A stretch of DNA of 64,000 nt. It comes from Crambe crambe. Its lineage: Eukaryota > Porifera > Demospongiae > Poecilosclerida > Crambeidae. The notes beneath the pieces were generated by a model, which had not been told where the DNA came from, did no database searches, and worked only from the letters and a program-made list of their open reading frames with translations. This document shows positions 58,670 through 64,000 of the stretch, piece after piece (within the stretch, counting starts at the first letter, position 1; the number at the start of each line of letters is the position of its first letter). The stretch is from contig OZ004590.1 of NCBI GenBank assembly GCA_963924555.1, positions 3,504,501-3,568,500 of the forward strand, read 5' to 3'. The translations under genes were made by a program, and so were the position numbers.

Positions 58670-60896
58670 GGTGTGTGTGCACGCGCGCATGTGGTGTGTG
58701 TATGTTACAAGGGTAGGGACAGATGATGGTGTCAATCTTGTTCTGTATATCCAGCCAACAGTACAATCCCTACATAATTATATGTCACACTCAAGCCATA
58801 AGCTATGGTAGCTTCTGTATGTTAAATGTAGGAGCTCTTTTTTCTATAATATGTATGCAGGGACAGTTTCTTGAGTATGTATAGCCGCGTAGTTCTCCTG
58901 GCAAGCTCCTTGACATAGCAATGTTATGATCAGGTCCACCATGCTGCCAGTAGCAATTAGAAAAGCAGATCGAGTGCTTTGTTTTATGCAATAGCCAGGG
59001 TTTATACCCAAGGGGGGCACACCCACACTTTTACCTAACCACACCCTTTCACGCCTACTTATGTATTGTATTATTGGATGCATTTATTACCTGCACTATG
59101 CAAAGGAAGCTATACCAGCTCTATCTATGCCTACCTTTAGAGCTGGTACCTATTCCCTTAAATTGTTTTGCAAAAAAATGGCTTTTAGGCTCAACTATAT
59201 GACTATTGCAATGATGGAAGAAGTACTCAATGCAGATGGTAGGTCCATTGTTGCTGGATAGATTAGATAATCAAAATAGAAAGGATTATGCCTTGTAGCT
59301 ATTCAGTAAAAACACTTGTGTTATATGAGATGCATTTCCGGTATTCTTTGTTATAGCAAAAGTTTGCTGCATGGACGAGCTAAAAGCACAGTGCATGGGT
59401 GGGTTGCAGCACACTCTAACTTTATGCGATTTAAAGTTCAAGCAGCTTCGTTGATCTTTGGGCTGGGCATGACACAATACTGCAGATTAATATAATTATC
59501 TAGAAACTCCATGGTAACCCCATTGTATTTCTTGATGATGGAAGTATTTCCCCTCACCTGTATTACAGCATAATTATTTGAGGCATGGGATTCTGAATGT
59601 CAAGTGCTATTTGAGTCGGTTATCTGTGAATGCAGAGCCTAATATGATGCAATGCTAAACAAACAACCATTACATGTGCAGTCATGCATCCAATGCATGT
59701 AGCAATGCAATGATATTGTGGACAGGTAAACTCCCACTCTTTTTTATAATATAAAAGCTTGGGGACTGAATGGACAAGAGCCATGGATGAATCCTGCCTA
59801 GCTGTTTCAGGTTTTCAAGCAACAGGGAGATGTCCAGTATATGTGAATGACTTCACAAGTCCTGAACCAAATTAGCTGCAGCAACGTATAGCCTGTATAC
59901 GTATGTAAAATATATAATCCAGCTCCAAAGCAAAAGACCATTCCACATTAAATTTAAAACCAGTGGGGCCAAATTTTAACACCCCAGTGATGTTTCATTC
60001 CTCATTCCATCAAGCTTCTGTGATGTTTCTCCTGAGGCTCAATATTAATTGATCAGATGACCTGTCATGCAAATATTGGTCCTCCCAAAAATAGTTATCC
60101 ATCTTGCTGACATCGATATAGCTAGATGGCCCACTCTCTTTTGGGAAGATGGGCTATGTTGGGCTATGTACAGTCTATTGAGGGAGGGGAGCAAAATACT
60201 ACCTGACACTTCCATTAGTTACATAGCTAATAAGTTATTGACTGCATACATCCACACCCATCACTGGCTTAAAGCTTAACATACATCTGCATGCATGCAA
60301 CCTATAGCTGTGGCTGACTGTTAAATTTTTAAACTCTAATTCACAATTAAATTTTAAGTAAACTCAATTGAATCATAACATTCTTATGGCTGATACTTAG
60401 CTAATGCATTTTCTGAGGCAATTAAACTCTGAATTTTGCTTCACTTGTGTGTGTGTAGGAGGTGGGGAGGGAGGTTTCCCCTTGAGGCTATCTTGTTTCA
60501 GCTTGGACCACAGGATGTATATGTAGCTAATGCTCTATAGGACTATTTTAACGACTGGTAGGTTTACTAGGCATTTTCCTTAGATTTCCTAGCTATCATC
60601 TTTGCAGACTTATTTTGCTAAAGCAGAGGGGGTGCAGAGTGCTAGCATAGATCACAGCTAGAGTCCTTTGCTATAACCAGAAACATAAATTCCATATTAA
60701 ATATAATGGCTGGTCTTCACCATCAGCTACTGAAATTGAGAAGAGCATTAATTTATCTAAATATCGAACCTTCAGATGACTCAGTGTAGAGTGGGATGAC
60801 GGTTGAGTTCAACTCACCACTTCCACTCTGTGCCGACACTCTTCCACCATACAGCAGTGCAAACACAAACAGACAATGGAGTAGGACTTTCCCCAT
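23966..60896 (-). CDS. Giant adhesion-type GPCR (EGF6-FN3x33-Ig10-EGF-Ig-HRM-GAIN/GPS-7TM)
   Basis: Gene-level model of 64 exons over 36.9 kb, read right to left. Exon lengths sum to 17,079 nt, divisible by three, predicting about 5,692 residues. The extracellular domains lie in symmetric phase-1 exons. The GAIN-GPS-7TM core places it among adhesion GPCRs (class B2), which are autoproteolysed at the GPS and signal through a tethered agonist. Ig plus an RSKR site before GAIN recalls ADGRF5 (GPR116), and the size rivals ADGRV1, but FN3-rich ectodomains are not typical of vertebrate members. A cell-surface adhesion or recognition receptor is the inference. Two genes, with a split between the Ig and FN3 blocks, cannot be excluded without transcripts, but phase 1 is conserved across that 1.8-kb intron. 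Blocks follow. Confidence 0.8.
25319..25397 (-). CDS. GPCR TM4 exon
   Basis: 79 bp, phase 1 to 2, encoding [20 protein letters not shown]. It joins the preceding exon as AWIVPIFIVV, matching the W-x-(V/I)-P TM4 pattern of adhesion GPCRs. Donor GTGAGT. Confidence 0.9.
25398..26683 (-). other. Intron between TM3 and TM4 exons
   Basis: 1.29 kb. It contains a foldback at 25583-25774 (GTCTATTTGCATTCACCTT inverted at its right end; a relative lies at 41760-41945), a perfect-looking hairpin at about 25842-25918 (TTGTCCCAATACACACAC and its complement), and a small element at 26056-26135 bounded by AGAACACGGTAG and CTACCGTGTTCT. No exon seen. Confidence 0.7.
26684..26967 (-). CDS. GPCR TM2-TM3 exon
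   Basis: 284 bp, phase 2 to 1. It reads [20 protein letters not shown] (first loop and TM2), then [20 protein letters not shown] with the conserved TM3 Cys and the LLHYF motif, then [14 protein letters not shown]. These are signature residues of adhesion GPCRs. Confidence 0.95.
27101..27130. repeat. Poly-G tract in intron
   Basis: About 30 consecutive G residues on the plus strand (poly-C in the transcript), next to GGGGGTGG. Quadruplex formation is plausible. Confidence 0.93.
27330..27790. repeat. Tandem duplicate of a unit of about 230 bp starting with an AGAGAGTGC palindrome
   Basis: 27330-27556 and 27558-27786 match closely (TATCAGAGAGTGCGGTAGCA, then CTCTCTAAGTAGGGATGGC and an AAACTCTTCTTTCTCTTCTA segment). 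An inverted copy lies at 62870-63075. Confidence 0.85.
27815..28740. repeat. Dispersed repeat present twice (27815-28040, 28515-28740)
   Basis: Both copies run from ATAAGATCGACGTACCG through CTGGCTATAGTCATCAAAAT and TAGAGCGGCACCTAGAGG to GGGGCGGGGCTTATGGGCGG. A partial inverted copy is at 62705-62860. TAA microsatellites precede both copies. Confidence 0.85.
28242..28501. mobile_element. Foldback element with 109-bp arms
   Basis: Arms 28242-28350 and 28393-28501 are inverted copies of equal length (CAAGTGAGCGCAAAAAATTT at the outer end), with a 42-bp loop. A single diverged arm occurs at 29060-29160. Confidence 0.9.
29544..29990. mobile_element. Foldback element with 216-bp arms
   Basis: Arms 29544-29759 and 29775-29990 are inverted copies of equal length with only a 15-bp loop. 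The outer ends CAAGTGAATGCAAAAAATTT relate it to the 28242 element. Confidence 0.92.
30241..30435. mobile_element. 195-bp element with 17-bp inverted ends
   Basis: TTTTGCTCCCCAGACAG at 30241-30257 is inverted at 30419-30435. No target duplication is evident. Confidence 0.6.
30530..30663 (-). CDS. GPCR stalk after GPS and TM1
   Basis: 134 bp, phase 0 to 2. It encodes [20 protein letters not shown] and then TM1, [20 protein letters not shown], ending YAIS. The (L/F)SYIG...S(L/I)VCL(L/T)LTI pattern is a hallmark of adhesion-GPCR TM1. Confidence 0.95.
30732..30835 (-). CDS. GPS motif exon
   Basis: 104 bp, phase 1 to 0: [18 protein letters not shown], then [16 protein letters not shown]. The four conserved GPS cysteines are supplied jointly with the preceding exon (CNFWDF). 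The cleavage tripeptide H-L-T (codons at 30750-30758) is intact, so autoproteolysis between L and T, freeing the TNFAILL tethered agonist, is expected. Confidence 0.96.
31052..32533 (-). CDS. GAIN domain exons
   Basis: Exons 32396-32533 ([20 protein letters not shown], helical subdomain A), 31634-31728 ([20 protein letters not shown]) and 31052-31563 (subdomain [57 protein letters not shown], then [11 protein letters not shown]). This is the standard GAIN layout ending in the first GPS cysteine-W-D-F. Phases 1-1, 1-0 and 2-1 depend on the boundaries chosen, and the total keeps frame. Confidence 0.9.
31729..32395 (-). other. Intron within GAIN
   Basis: 667 bp. 31850-31925 contains an imperfect hairpin (GAGCTCCCAGACC...GGCTGGCGACACCAGACTAG) related to the GC-rich hairpin near 19470. 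No exon seen. Confidence 0.55.
32589..32857 (-). CDS. Hormone-receptor-motif-like (HRM) exon
   Basis: 269 bp, phase 1-0. It reads [38 protein letters not shown] and [17 protein letters not shown]. Trp, then CPxG, xRxC, G-(A)-FW, C and LC spacing matches HormR domains, which commonly precede GAIN. The phase entering GAIN relies on the acceptor at 32533. Confidence 0.75.
32911..33287 (-). CDS. Furin-like site and pre-HRM module
   Basis: Exon 33199-33287 encodes [24 protein letters not shown] (33235-33246) is a consensus furin site. Exon 32911-33130 encodes [32 protein letters not shown]-like beta strands and [20 protein letters not shown]. The second exon may be a SEA-like fold, as in GPR116 where a SEA domain with furin-type cleavage sits between Ig and GAIN regions, but I cannot confirm it. 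Confidence 0.7.
33386..33888 (-). CDS. EGF domain followed by Ig domain 11
   Basis: Exon 33769-33888 is a non-calcium EGF ([20 protein letters not shown], then [14 protein letters not shown]). Exon 33386-33679 is an Ig-like domain: [43 protein letters not shown]. Both are phase 1-1. Confidence 0.9.
33962..37865 (-). CDS. Ten Ig-like domain exons
   Basis: One Ig per exon, phase 1-1: Ig1 37551-37865, Ig2 37176-37496, Ig3 36637-36960, Ig4 36244-36576, Ig5 35903-36184, Ig6 35546-35845, Ig7 35200-35487, Ig8 34782-35123, Ig9 34398-34727, Ig10 33962-34297. Most show the C...W...D-x-G-x-Y-x-C signature, e.g. [18 protein letters not shown] with [11 protein letters not shown] in Ig1. Ig7 and Ig9 keep the fold pattern ([32 protein letters not shown]) but lack both disulfide cysteines. 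Domains are divergent, so this block is old and stable compared with the FN3 array. Confidence 0.92.
38012..38558 (-). pseudogene. FN3 exon fragments split by a MITE
   Basis: 38012-38068 matches the middle of the array exons (ACGTCTGATCTCTCCATTGG on the plus strand) and 38498-38558 matches their 5' end (GGATATAGCTATTGC...GGTAGGAGGTGAAGGGGCT). The insertion separates them. The 3' third of the exon is also missing. Not part of the predicted protein. Confidence 0.85.
38071..38495. mobile_element. 425-bp Tc1/mariner-like MITE with TA duplication
   Basis: Starts CCGTACAGCAAG and ends CCTGCTGTACGG, inverted ends flanked by TA at 38069-38070 and 38496-38497. No coding capacity. It lies exactly within the dead FN3 exon. 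Confidence 0.88.
39690..43431 (-). CDS. C-terminal FN3 block (FN3-27 and FN3-29 to FN3-34)
   Basis: Exons 43135-43431 (FN3-27), 42434-42730 (29), 42003-42290 (30), 41435-41707 (31), 40945-41238 (32), 40666-40863 plus 40451-40552 (33, split by an intron) and 40044-40183 plus 39690-39831 (34, split). FN3 landmarks are seen in each: the conserved W of the B strand (e.g. [15 protein letters not shown]), the Y of the C strand, and the L-x-P-x-T-x-Y segment ([15 protein letters not shown]). FN3-29 belongs to the array sequence family, the others are diverged. I use number 28 for the broken copy at 42919-42985. Confidence 0.88.
40197..40400. repeat. GA-rich low-complexity tract
   Basis: Purine-rich GGGAGGGAGAGAGA sequence of about 200 bp within the intron following FN3-33. 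It yields spurious ORFs on both strands. Confidence 0.95.
42317..42379. repeat. CAG/CAA trinucleotide repeat
   Basis: About 9 CAG followed by about 12 CAA units, in the intron between FN3-29 and FN3-30. Its poly-Cys or poly-Ser/Asn translations are not protein. Confidence 0.93.
42919..42985 (-). pseudogene. Truncated FN3 exon (FN3-28)
   Basis: After a normal acceptor it encodes [20 protein letters not shown] and W, matching FN3-5 ([20 protein letters not shown]), then breaks into a C-rich tract at 42909-42919. The second half of the domain and the donor are absent. Inclusion would disrupt the frame, so it is probably skipped. Confidence 0.8.
43736..43767. repeat. GGGCTA hexamer repeat
   Basis: Four to five GGGCTA units next to the donor of the FN3-25/26 exon. 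Confidence 0.85.
43778..45008 (-). CDS. FN3-24 and the two-domain exon FN3-25/26
   Basis: Exon 44742-45008 encodes FN3-24 ([20 protein letters not shown]). Exon 43778-44392 (615 bp) encodes two FN3 domains without an intron ([20 protein letters not shown], then [20 protein letters not shown]), the only such fusion in the gene. Loss of one intron, or retro-processing of one junction, would explain it. Phase 1-1. Confidence 0.88.
45391..51404 (-). CDS. Tandem array of 14 nearly identical FN3 exons (FN3-10 to FN3-23)
   Basis: Every exon is 297 bp, phase 1-1: 51108-51404, 50660-50956, 50232-50528, 49785-50081, 49357-49653, 48912-49208, 48462-48758, 48034-48330, 47585-47881, 47157-47453, 46712-47008, 46265-46561, 45837-46133, 45391-45687. 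The shared core is [20 protein letters not shown] with YNITYY and [15 protein letters not shown]. Each domain carries several N-glycosylation sites. Four variant types (W, Y, X, Z) occur in the N-to-C order Y', W, Y, X, Y, Z, W, Y, X, Y, Z, X, Y, X. All exons are open and spliceable. Confidence 0.93.
45747..51040. repeat. Poly-G tracts phased with the FN3 array introns
   Basis: Runs of about 18-25 G on the plus strand at about 45747, 46620, 47067, 47941, 48817, 49267, 50140 and 51015. The alternating introns carry GGGGGTGGGGGAGGGGG instead (46178, 47498, 48375, 49698, 50573, 51448). In the transcript these are C-rich tracts in the middle of introns of about 130-150 nt. Confidence 0.93.
47010..50973. 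repeat. 2.2-kb higher-order repeat of the FN3 array
   Basis: Sequence at about 47010-48775 recurs 2,200 bp further on (49210-50973), apart from a few substitutions and poly-G length changes. The repeat unit is five FN3 exons (W-Y-X-Y-Z). A second, shorter offset of 1,320 bp (three exons) relates 45690-46590 to 47010-47910. Confidence 0.9.
51536..53225 (-). CDS. FN3-6 to FN3-9, array-family domains
   Basis: Exons 52929-53225, 52424-52720, 51996-52292 and 51536-51832, each 297 bp and phase 1-1. Same family as the array ([20 protein letters not shown]) but with more substitutions, and the introns lack the poly-G tract (a GT microsatellite at 51900-51927 occupies one). They look like older members at the N-terminal edge of the expansion. 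Confidence 0.92.
53456..56453 (-). CDS. FN3-1 to FN3-5, N-terminal diverged FN3 domains
   Basis: Exons 56166-56453 (FN3-1: [20 protein letters not shown]), 55818-56105 (2: [20 protein letters not shown]), 54618-54908 (3), 54080-54364 (4) and 53456-53725 (5: [20 protein letters not shown]). All phase 1-1 with FN3 W and Y landmarks. Domain 1 joins the last EGF exon in phase 1. Confidence 0.9.
53815..54060. repeat. Tandem repeat of about 85 bp in intron
   Basis: AGACAGGTTTCACTGTA and GTGCTGTTGGGACATGG segments recur about three times with indels between FN3-4 and FN3-5. Confidence 0.8.
54909..55817 (-). other. Intron between FN3-2 and FN3-3
   Basis: 909 bp. 55090-55300 is a partial, single-arm copy of the 6453-7245 foldback element, interrupted by an A-tract. 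No exon seen. Confidence 0.7.
56495..56625. repeat. GA-rich low-complexity tract
   Basis: GGGGAGAGGGAGG followed by a (GA)n run, in the intron between the EGF and FN3 blocks. Confidence 0.93.
56708..57711 (-). CDS. Six cbEGF exons of the GPCR
   Basis: 123-bp phase 1-1 exons 57589-57711, 57415-57537, 57242-57364, 57067-57189, 56888-57010 and 56708-56830. Typical sequence: [35 protein letters not shown]. They belong to the same exon family as the array at 44-3609. The exons at 56888 and 57067 are nearly identical, flanking introns included, a recent duplication. The first one reads [12 protein letters not shown]. Confidence 0.92.
57712..60817 (-). other. First intron of the GPCR gene
   Basis: 3.1 kb. 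At 57773-57784 a seventh EGF exon survives only as its last dozen bases (CCATCACAGTCT) after its donor, then joins repeat sequence (ACTTAACAAAAGCTACTG, also near 63770). Other contents are foldback-like repeats at 57920-58110 and 58480-58790 with CGGCTGGATATGCAGAAC-type motifs shared with 38740, the 58160-58290 copy of the 21090 repeat, and a GT microsatellite (58626-58682). I see no coding exon. Confidence 0.65.
60818..60896 (-). CDS. First coding exon, signal peptide of the GPCR
   Basis: ATG at 60894-60896 (reverse) gives [18 protein letters not shown] then RVSAQSGS, a classical signal peptide with a likely cut near VSA-Q. The 79-nt exon ends in phase 1 at GTGAGT and joins the first EGF exon as SGSDEDEC. 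It is homologous to the signal exon at 13848-13923. Assignment to this gene rests on phase, orientation and absence of a nearer candidate. Confidence 0.78.
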
Positions 60897-62056
60897 GATG
60901 AACTATTATCTATGCTAAAGCTATGGATCCACACAGAAAATATAATTTTGCCTGTGTGTTAGCTAGCTAATTGCTATAGCCACTGTAATGCGAGACATTG
61001 TTTCACACCACGCCCACACAAAATTTACTCAACTCTATAACAACTATCTTGGCGTGCCTACTCACAGTGTAGCAATTACGAATAAACCTCAAGTGAGGCA
61101 TGAAAGAGCCCAACCAAAAACAAAAAAAAAATTATATAGCTAGCTAGCTACCAAGTACGATAAAAATAATATCTGCTCTTACATGCACTTCTATAGCTTC
61201 ATTCTTGACTTCCCATCTCTCAGCACTTACTTCTCTTTACTGTACTGTATACATGTACTAGTCTTATTGTATTATTCGAATTATTTGGTAGCTAATTATA
61301 ATCATGTGACCCATGCATGATAGCAATGAGATTGATCATGGCATCATTATAGGTATTGTTGTTATTACCAAAATTTCACAGTTAACATCGGTGCTGCGCT
61401 GCAGTGTATTTATAATGATGTAATGACTTACATAAGTGCTATAAAATTTTGAGATTGTTACATTGTTAAAGATTTGTTTTCTTAAGGGTGCAGGCACACT
61501 CCGCCCACGCATGGTTGCTAGGGAAAATTAACTTAAAAACTATTCATGATAGAAATTCCTAACTTGCACCACATTATTAAGTATCAGAATAGTCACAAAA
61601 AATAAAGGAGGACCAATCAAAATGACTGATGTTATGACTGATTCCATTCTCAAGGTAAACTGCGTTACATCTCAATGACCACTTGGAATCAATGGCTGAT
61701 TTTTGATATACAGCTTCTTATACTTATTGCCATAAAAATTACATTTAGTTTTTATCAATTCACATTCTACTTTTTAATTTATCCATATAGGATCTAGTGT
61801 CCTGCACATTCTGTACTAGCTATAAACTAAAGCAAAATGTAACTTTTTAGACCTTATCAAGTAGTTGCCATATGCAAAATATTGGCTCATTCCCATGCAT
61901 AGTTCCTGAGTTGCAATGACTTGTTCATTATTCATGCTAGCATGGATTTTATATGTGCCAAAGCAGCAGCTGCTATTGTGTTTACTATCTGTTATTTTAG
62001 CGCGGTAGTGTTTGTGGTTAATTAGTGCTAGTACTAGCGCATGCCTTGGTTACTAT
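60897..62056. other. Upstream region of the GPCR gene
   Basis: About 1.2 kb, AT-rich. No ORF or repeat that I can support. It should contain the promoter. I see no convincing TATA or initiator to single out. Confidence 0.5.
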
Positions 62057-62686
62057 CAAGGACGTATCGACCCGCCGAAGGCGGGGAGAGGGCATGCAAC
62101 TCCTATACAGGCTGTATAGCCACCGAAATGCTGGAGGTTACTAAAAATAGATTGCGGTTTGGCGTCACATTTCATCACTAAGTATACCGCACACGCGCGC
62201 GCAAACAGCTAGCCGGCCGGCCGGCTTTCAACTCCAAAGCCACAGTCCTTTGAAAGCATGCATGGCTGAGGCAAATTTCGAATTAGACCAGGAATTGATA
62301 ACTAAAAGATTGAGCTTAACGAGCCTACTTCCGCCGTTGAGGCTACAGCTGGAGAAGCAAACTTAGTCAGCAACTTCTGACGAACAGATTGAAGTACAAA
62401 TAGGTTCTACAGTCCTTCTACTTCTTCAACACATTCCTTGCGGAGTTCTGGTGACTCCATCTCGATCTGTAGGGCTACACTATAGTACTTGTAGTGCTAG
62501 CTGGTGTAGCTACGTCATATGATAATGGTCAGCTGATTTAATTCATGAGCTCACCACGCGTCATCGCATGAGCGCGTATAGCGCACTGAAATCTATTTTT
62601 AGTAACCTGCAGCATTTCGGTGGCTATACAGCCTGTATGGGAGTTGCATGCCCTCTCCCGGCCTTCGGCGGGTCGATACGCCCTTG
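62057..62686. mobile_element. 630-bp TIR element (MITE), copy 2
   Basis: Same family as 17165-17803, with the internal sequence inverted between the long terminal repeats. Target duplication TTACTAT at 62050-62056 and 62687-62693. Few substitutions relative to copy 1. Confidence 0.9.
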
Positions 62687-62699
62687 TTACTATGTGCCT

Positions 62700-63075
62700 G
62701 CACCCTTAAGCTACATGTAGAGCCTTAGTCAAAACTAGTACCAAAAGATCAGCTTCTAGGTGCCGCTCCAACAGATGGCCAAAACAGAATTTTAATGACT
62801 ATAGCCAGTAAGTCAGGGCATTGATCTTATATTTATTATCCTTAACAGAACAAATTTAAGTCAACTTTAGACATGTTTTTTTCTTATGTTAGCGAATGAC
62901 TTCTTGGTTGTTGAACATTCTCCTCTCTTCTTTGTAGATGTAATACTTCACTGTAGCCTTCTGAGAACCTGTAGAGCAAGGGTAGAAGAGAAAGAAGAGT
63001 TTTTAGTTTATACAGTCTTATGACCTTTGACCTGCCATCCCTACTTAGAGAGTGCTAGCGCACTCTGATATAATA
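62700..63075. repeat. Inverted copy of GPCR-intron repeats
   Basis: 62705-62860 is inverse to part of 27815-28040, and 62870-63075 is inverse to the 27330-27790 unit, ending in the AGAGAGTGCTAGCGCACTCT palindrome and ATCCCTAC. Confidence 0.85.
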
Positions 63076-63672
63076 TATTTACAATTTCAATGAGTCATGA
63101 CCTGAGAGTCAGCTTGCTCGCTGCATGCCCTTGCTGCAATTACGTATATTAGGTTAATCAGCCATTCTGGCACTGAGCCATTTCAGCACGCTACAATTTT
63201 TAAAGGTGTGGATGTTTTTTTATGGAAGGTGAATTTCATGTCAGTGAGTCAGAATTGAGTAGCTATATCAGTCACTGCGGATAAAAGCAAATGCACACTG
63301 CTGTTGACTCTGATCCAATAAGTATGGGTGAAACATTGCAAATCCCCATGTCAAACACATCTCATGCTGTTCAGTGTGCTTGGGAATGATCCGTAGATCC
63401 TGCTTTAGGTAATGGTCCAAGGAGTTATTATGTTATCCATATGAACATAAACCTGCATAGTAGCAGTAGCTAGTGTATCATACGTATTTGGCCATTACAT
63501 GAACGATCCTGTGCTATTATTCCCTCAGTCCTATATCAGTTGGTAAAAGAGGAGGCACAAGGAGAAATCCAAGTGAGGCAAGAGAAGTACCAAGATAAAT
63601 GATCTCCAGCCATTTTGAAGTCTTTGTGGTCTCTAAAAACATGCACAGTCATATTTCTGGTGCTCTACTGTA

Positions 63673-64000
63673 TCAGAGAGTGCGGTAGCACTCTCTATGT
63701 AGGGATGACTCGGACGGCCGCGCGCGCCGCCTATAGACTAATACAAAAGTGAAATTCTAGTTCCCCCACTTAGACCTAACAAAAGCTACTGTGAATGATT
63801 ATCCAGCCTACTACATCCTACTACAATGTGCAGACCAAGTTTCAGGACCAGAGAGCTTACCGTTTCAGAAATACGGCAAGCAGGTAAATCGCTGGATTCT
63901 TCTTCTTCTCTATTACTATTCTTCTTCTTAGACAACCATATCTCTCGAACCACTCAAGCTACAGCTATGATTTCTGGATAAATCCACTCCAAATTCTACG
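63673..64000. repeat. Palindrome and inverted copy of the 38885-39115 repeat
   Basis: 63673-63710 is another TATCAGAGAGTGCGGTAGCA-type palindrome. 63770-64000 is the inverse of 38885-39115 (TCTCGAACCACTCAAGCTAC, then ATAAATCCACTCCAAATTCT). The element runs off the window. Confidence 0.82.

Noticed and set aside
58626-58690. Cys/Val-rich ORFs
   Set aside because: They are translations of a GT microsatellite.
1-64000. tRNA or rRNA genes
   Set aside because: I looked for cloverleaf and conserved box motifs by eye and found none convincing. tRNAscan-SE would be decisive.

Overview
This is eukaryotic (metazoan) DNA. The genes consist of many short phase-1 exons with small AT-rich introns (about 47-50 bp in one array). 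They are separated by AT-rich, TAGC-rich sequence full of foldback elements and MITEs. The extracellular-domain content, the canonical adhesion-GPCR proteolysis site and the compact introns suggest a demosponge such as Amphimedon. That assignment is inference, because no species-specific marker is visible. All gene models below were built by hand from splice sites, reading phase and domain motifs. All three loci lie on the minus strand.

Region 1 (1-13923): a secreted mosaic protein, cut off by the left edge of the window. From the N-terminus it has a signal peptide, a large IgGFc-binding-like exon, NIDO, AMOP and VWD domains with several dibasic/furin-like sites, a beta-rich segment, six EGF-like domains, an unassigned segment, and then 21 nearly identical calcium-binding-EGF exons. 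The EGF array is a 517-bp, three-exon higher-order repeat. Forty-three exons (7,654 nt) stay in phase throughout.

Region 2 (13924-23965): a decaying EGF fragment at 15459-19379. It is split by a 2.85-kb DNA transposon carrying zinc-finger-like and CXC-domain ORFs, and that transposon contains a nested 639-bp MITE. The rest is repeat-rich sequence with no convincing gene.

Region 3 (23966-60896): one giant adhesion-type GPCR gene read from right to left. It has a signal peptide, 6 cbEGF, 33 intact FN3 domains, 10 Ig-like domains, one EGF, one more Ig, an RSKR site, a hormone-receptor-motif-like module, a GAIN domain with intact GPS (HLT), seven transmembrane helices and a long cytoplasmic tail. 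The 64 exons I place sum to 17,079 nt, exactly divisible by three (about 5,692 aa), with matching intron phases at every junction examined. Fourteen of the FN3 exons form a recent tandem array with a 2.2-kb, five-exon higher-order repeat, chimeric exons and poly-G tracts in the introns. Two further FN3 exons are broken, one of them by a TA-flanked MITE.

Region 4 (60897-64000): upstream sequence made of dispersed repeats, including a second copy of the 639-bp MITE with its own target duplication and inverted copies of repeats found inside the GPCR introns.

The mucin-like gene and the GPCR start with related signal-peptide exons and use the same family of phase-1 EGF exons. They look like products of local duplication and exon shuffling. 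Both would act at the cell surface or in extracellular matrix.
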